Shown one piece after another: positions 13,639-14,628 of a stretch of DNA of 14,628 nt. Below the pieces are notes generated by a model. The model made no database searches. It worked only from the letters and a program-made list of their open reading frames with translations, and had not been told where the DNA came from. The DNA lies in the NCBI GenBank assembly GCA_964536835.1, contig CAZIAZ010000056.1, positions 1 to 14,628 of the forward strand, written 5' to 3'. Position 1 is the first letter of the stretch. Each line of letters begins with the position of its first letter. Both the position numbers and the translations under genes were made by a program. The stretch is from DAONFI01 sp035403485. Lineage in GTDB: Bacteria > Planctomycetota > Phycisphaerae > SM23-33.

Positions 13639-14628
13639 ATGGCATTCGCAATGATTCTGTTTCCTCTGTTGATAGCCGGCTTAGCCGCCGCAGTGCCGTC
13701 GAATCGTTGGCGGCCGTGGCTGCTGCCTGCGACGGCAGTCGCACACATGGTGACAATGCTAGTCGTGCTGCTTGAGCCTTCATTCGCAGACTGCGGCAAA
13801 TGGCTGAAACTTGACCCGGCCAGCCGTGTCGTGATGCTGGTGGTTGACTCGTTGTTCATGTTGTGCGCATTTTACGCAGTCGGCTATCTGCACAAACGCC
13901 AGGAGCGGCCGAATCGTGTTTTCTGCGCGTGCATGCTGGCGTTTCCAGGCATAATGAGCATGGTGACGTGGTCACATCATCTCGGCCTGATGTGGGTGGC
14001 TATAGAAGGAACGACCCTCATAACGGCACCGCTGATTTATTTCAATCATACGCCTCGCAGCATAGAAGCCACCTGGAAATACCTTATCGTATGCTCTGTC
14101 GGCATCGCCCTTGCGTTGCTTGGAACGTTCTGCCTCGCCTATGCGGCATTGAAAGGCGGTTGCGAAACGACGCTTTCGTTCGACGAGCTCCTTGTGCAGG
14201 CTCCGAATCTGTCCAAGCCCTGGCTGCACGCGGCGTTCGTGCTGCTGCTGGTGGGTTACGGCACAAAAATGGGCCTAGCGCCGATGCACACGTGGAAGCC
14301 GGACGCTTACGGCGAATCGCCAGGCGTCGTCGGCGCAATATTCGCCGGCGGCGTCACGAGTTGCGCCTTCCTTGCGCTGCTGCGGATTTACCAGATATGC
14401 CTCGCCGCCGGAGAAACGGAATATGTCTCGCGACTGCTTTTGTTCATCGGCCTTTTCTCGATGGCGGTCGCAGGTGTTTTCATGGTCGGCCAACGCGACT
14501 TCAAGCGTACGCTTGCGTATTCGAGCGTGGAACATATGGGCATATTGGCGTTGGGCCTGGGCATAGGCGGGCCGGCACTGTTCGGCACGATGCTGCACGT
14601 GGTAACGAACAGTCTGACGAAAGGCGTG
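13639..14628 (+). CDS. hyfF: Hydrogenase-4 membrane subunit F (antiporter-like), C-terminus cut by window edge
   Basis: The frame is open from 13639 to the window end, giving 330 codons without a stop. It is a polytopic antiporter-like (NuoM/MrpD-type) protein. Key residues are E123 (WVAIEGTTL), K210 (GYGTKMGLAPMHTWKPDAYGESP) and K328 (NSLTKG) at the very edge. RTLAYSSVEHMGI and the APMHTWKPDAYGESP form are typical of HyfF rather than HyfB. Start 13639 is preferred over the in-frame ATG at 13630, because AAGGA lies 9 nt upstream of 13639 and would touch the start at 13630. hyfE ends at 13633. The usual next genes, hyfG and hyfI type, lie outside the window. Confidence 0.9.
   Translation, partial: MAFAMILFPLLIAGLAAAVPSNRWRPWLLPATAVAHMVTMLVVLLEPSFADCGKWLKLDPASRVVMLVVDSLFMLCAFYAVGYLHKRQERPNRVFCACMLAFPGIMSMVTWSHHLGLMWVAIEGTTLITAPLIYFNHTPRSIEATWKYLIVCSVGIALALLGTFCLAYAALKGGCETTLSFDELLVQAPNLSKPWLHAAFVLLLVGYGTKMGLAPMHTWKPDAYGESPGVVGAIFAGGVTSCAFLALLRIYQICLAAGETEYVSRLLLFIGLFSMAVAGVFMVGQRDFKRTLAYSSVEHMGILALGLGIGGPALFGTMLHVVTNSLTKGV

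Noticed and set aside
13064..13783. 239-aa minus-strand open frame opposite hyfE/hyfF
   Set aside because: Its composition (many Tyr, Arg, Asn and Gln) is that of an antisense of membrane-protein codons. hyfE and hyfF are clearly real on the plus strand.
10053..14628. Respiratory complex I (nuoL/H/K/M) or Mrp antiporter operon
   Set aside because: The HyfC signature form, the HyfB-type C-terminal extension and the B-C-E-F order fit hydrogenase-4-type complexes better than nuo or mrp operons.

Overview
The window looks like a chromosomal stretch from an anaerobic, polysaccharide-degrading bacterium of the Planctomycetes/PVC type (for example anaerobic Phycisphaerae). This placement is an inference with modest confidence. 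It rests on the combination of a deoxysugar-type catabolic operon, a helix-turn-helix/PTS-EIIA fusion protein and a Hyf-type membrane complex operon. There is no rRNA, phylogenetic marker, prophage, integrase or CRISPR array to fix it.

Left region (1-9009), a sugar-catabolism locus. A DeoR-family repressor gene and a class III (PLP) aminotransferase gene, the latter cut by the window edge, read leftward. Divergent from them, reading rightward, are an L-fucose/L-arabinose-isomerase-fold protein, a rhamnulokinase-like FGGY kinase and a large protein made of two tandem amidohydrolase barrels, the first of which has lost its metal ligands. A 167-bp MITE-like inverted-repeat element follows, and then a cytoplasmic GH106-like glycoside hydrolase. 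The expected flow is: intracellular hydrolysis of a deoxysugar-containing oligosaccharide, aldose-ketose isomerisation, then phosphorylation of the ketose. The amidohydrolase and aminotransferase act on unknown intermediates. The divergent intergenic region carries two good sigma-70-like promoters. Each has an A[T/C]GATTG heptamer right after its TATAAT box, and there are four copies in all, which suggests an autoregulatory DeoR operator. A strong intrinsic terminator (9091-9131) closes the locus.

Right region (9195-14628), a membrane respiratory/hydrogenase-type operon. From a clear promoter the order is: an excisionase-like HTH fused to a PTS EIIA type-2 domain with its phospho-histidine intact; hyfB (antiporter-like); hyfC (NuoH-like); hyfE; and hyfF (a second antiporter-like subunit, cut by the right edge). 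This is the membrane arm of a group 4 [NiFe]-hydrogenase or formate-hydrogenlyase-like complex. The catalytic subunits (hyfG/hyfI type) would lie beyond the window, so whether this is a true hydrogenase cannot be decided here. A 9-bp perfect inverted repeat lies between the regulator-like gene and hyfB.

The least explained items are the half-degenerate double amidohydrolase, the promoter/operator architecture at 1988-2098, the MITE-like element and 19-bp palindrome ahead of the glycoside hydrolase, and the physical linkage of an HTH-EIIA protein to a Hyf complex.
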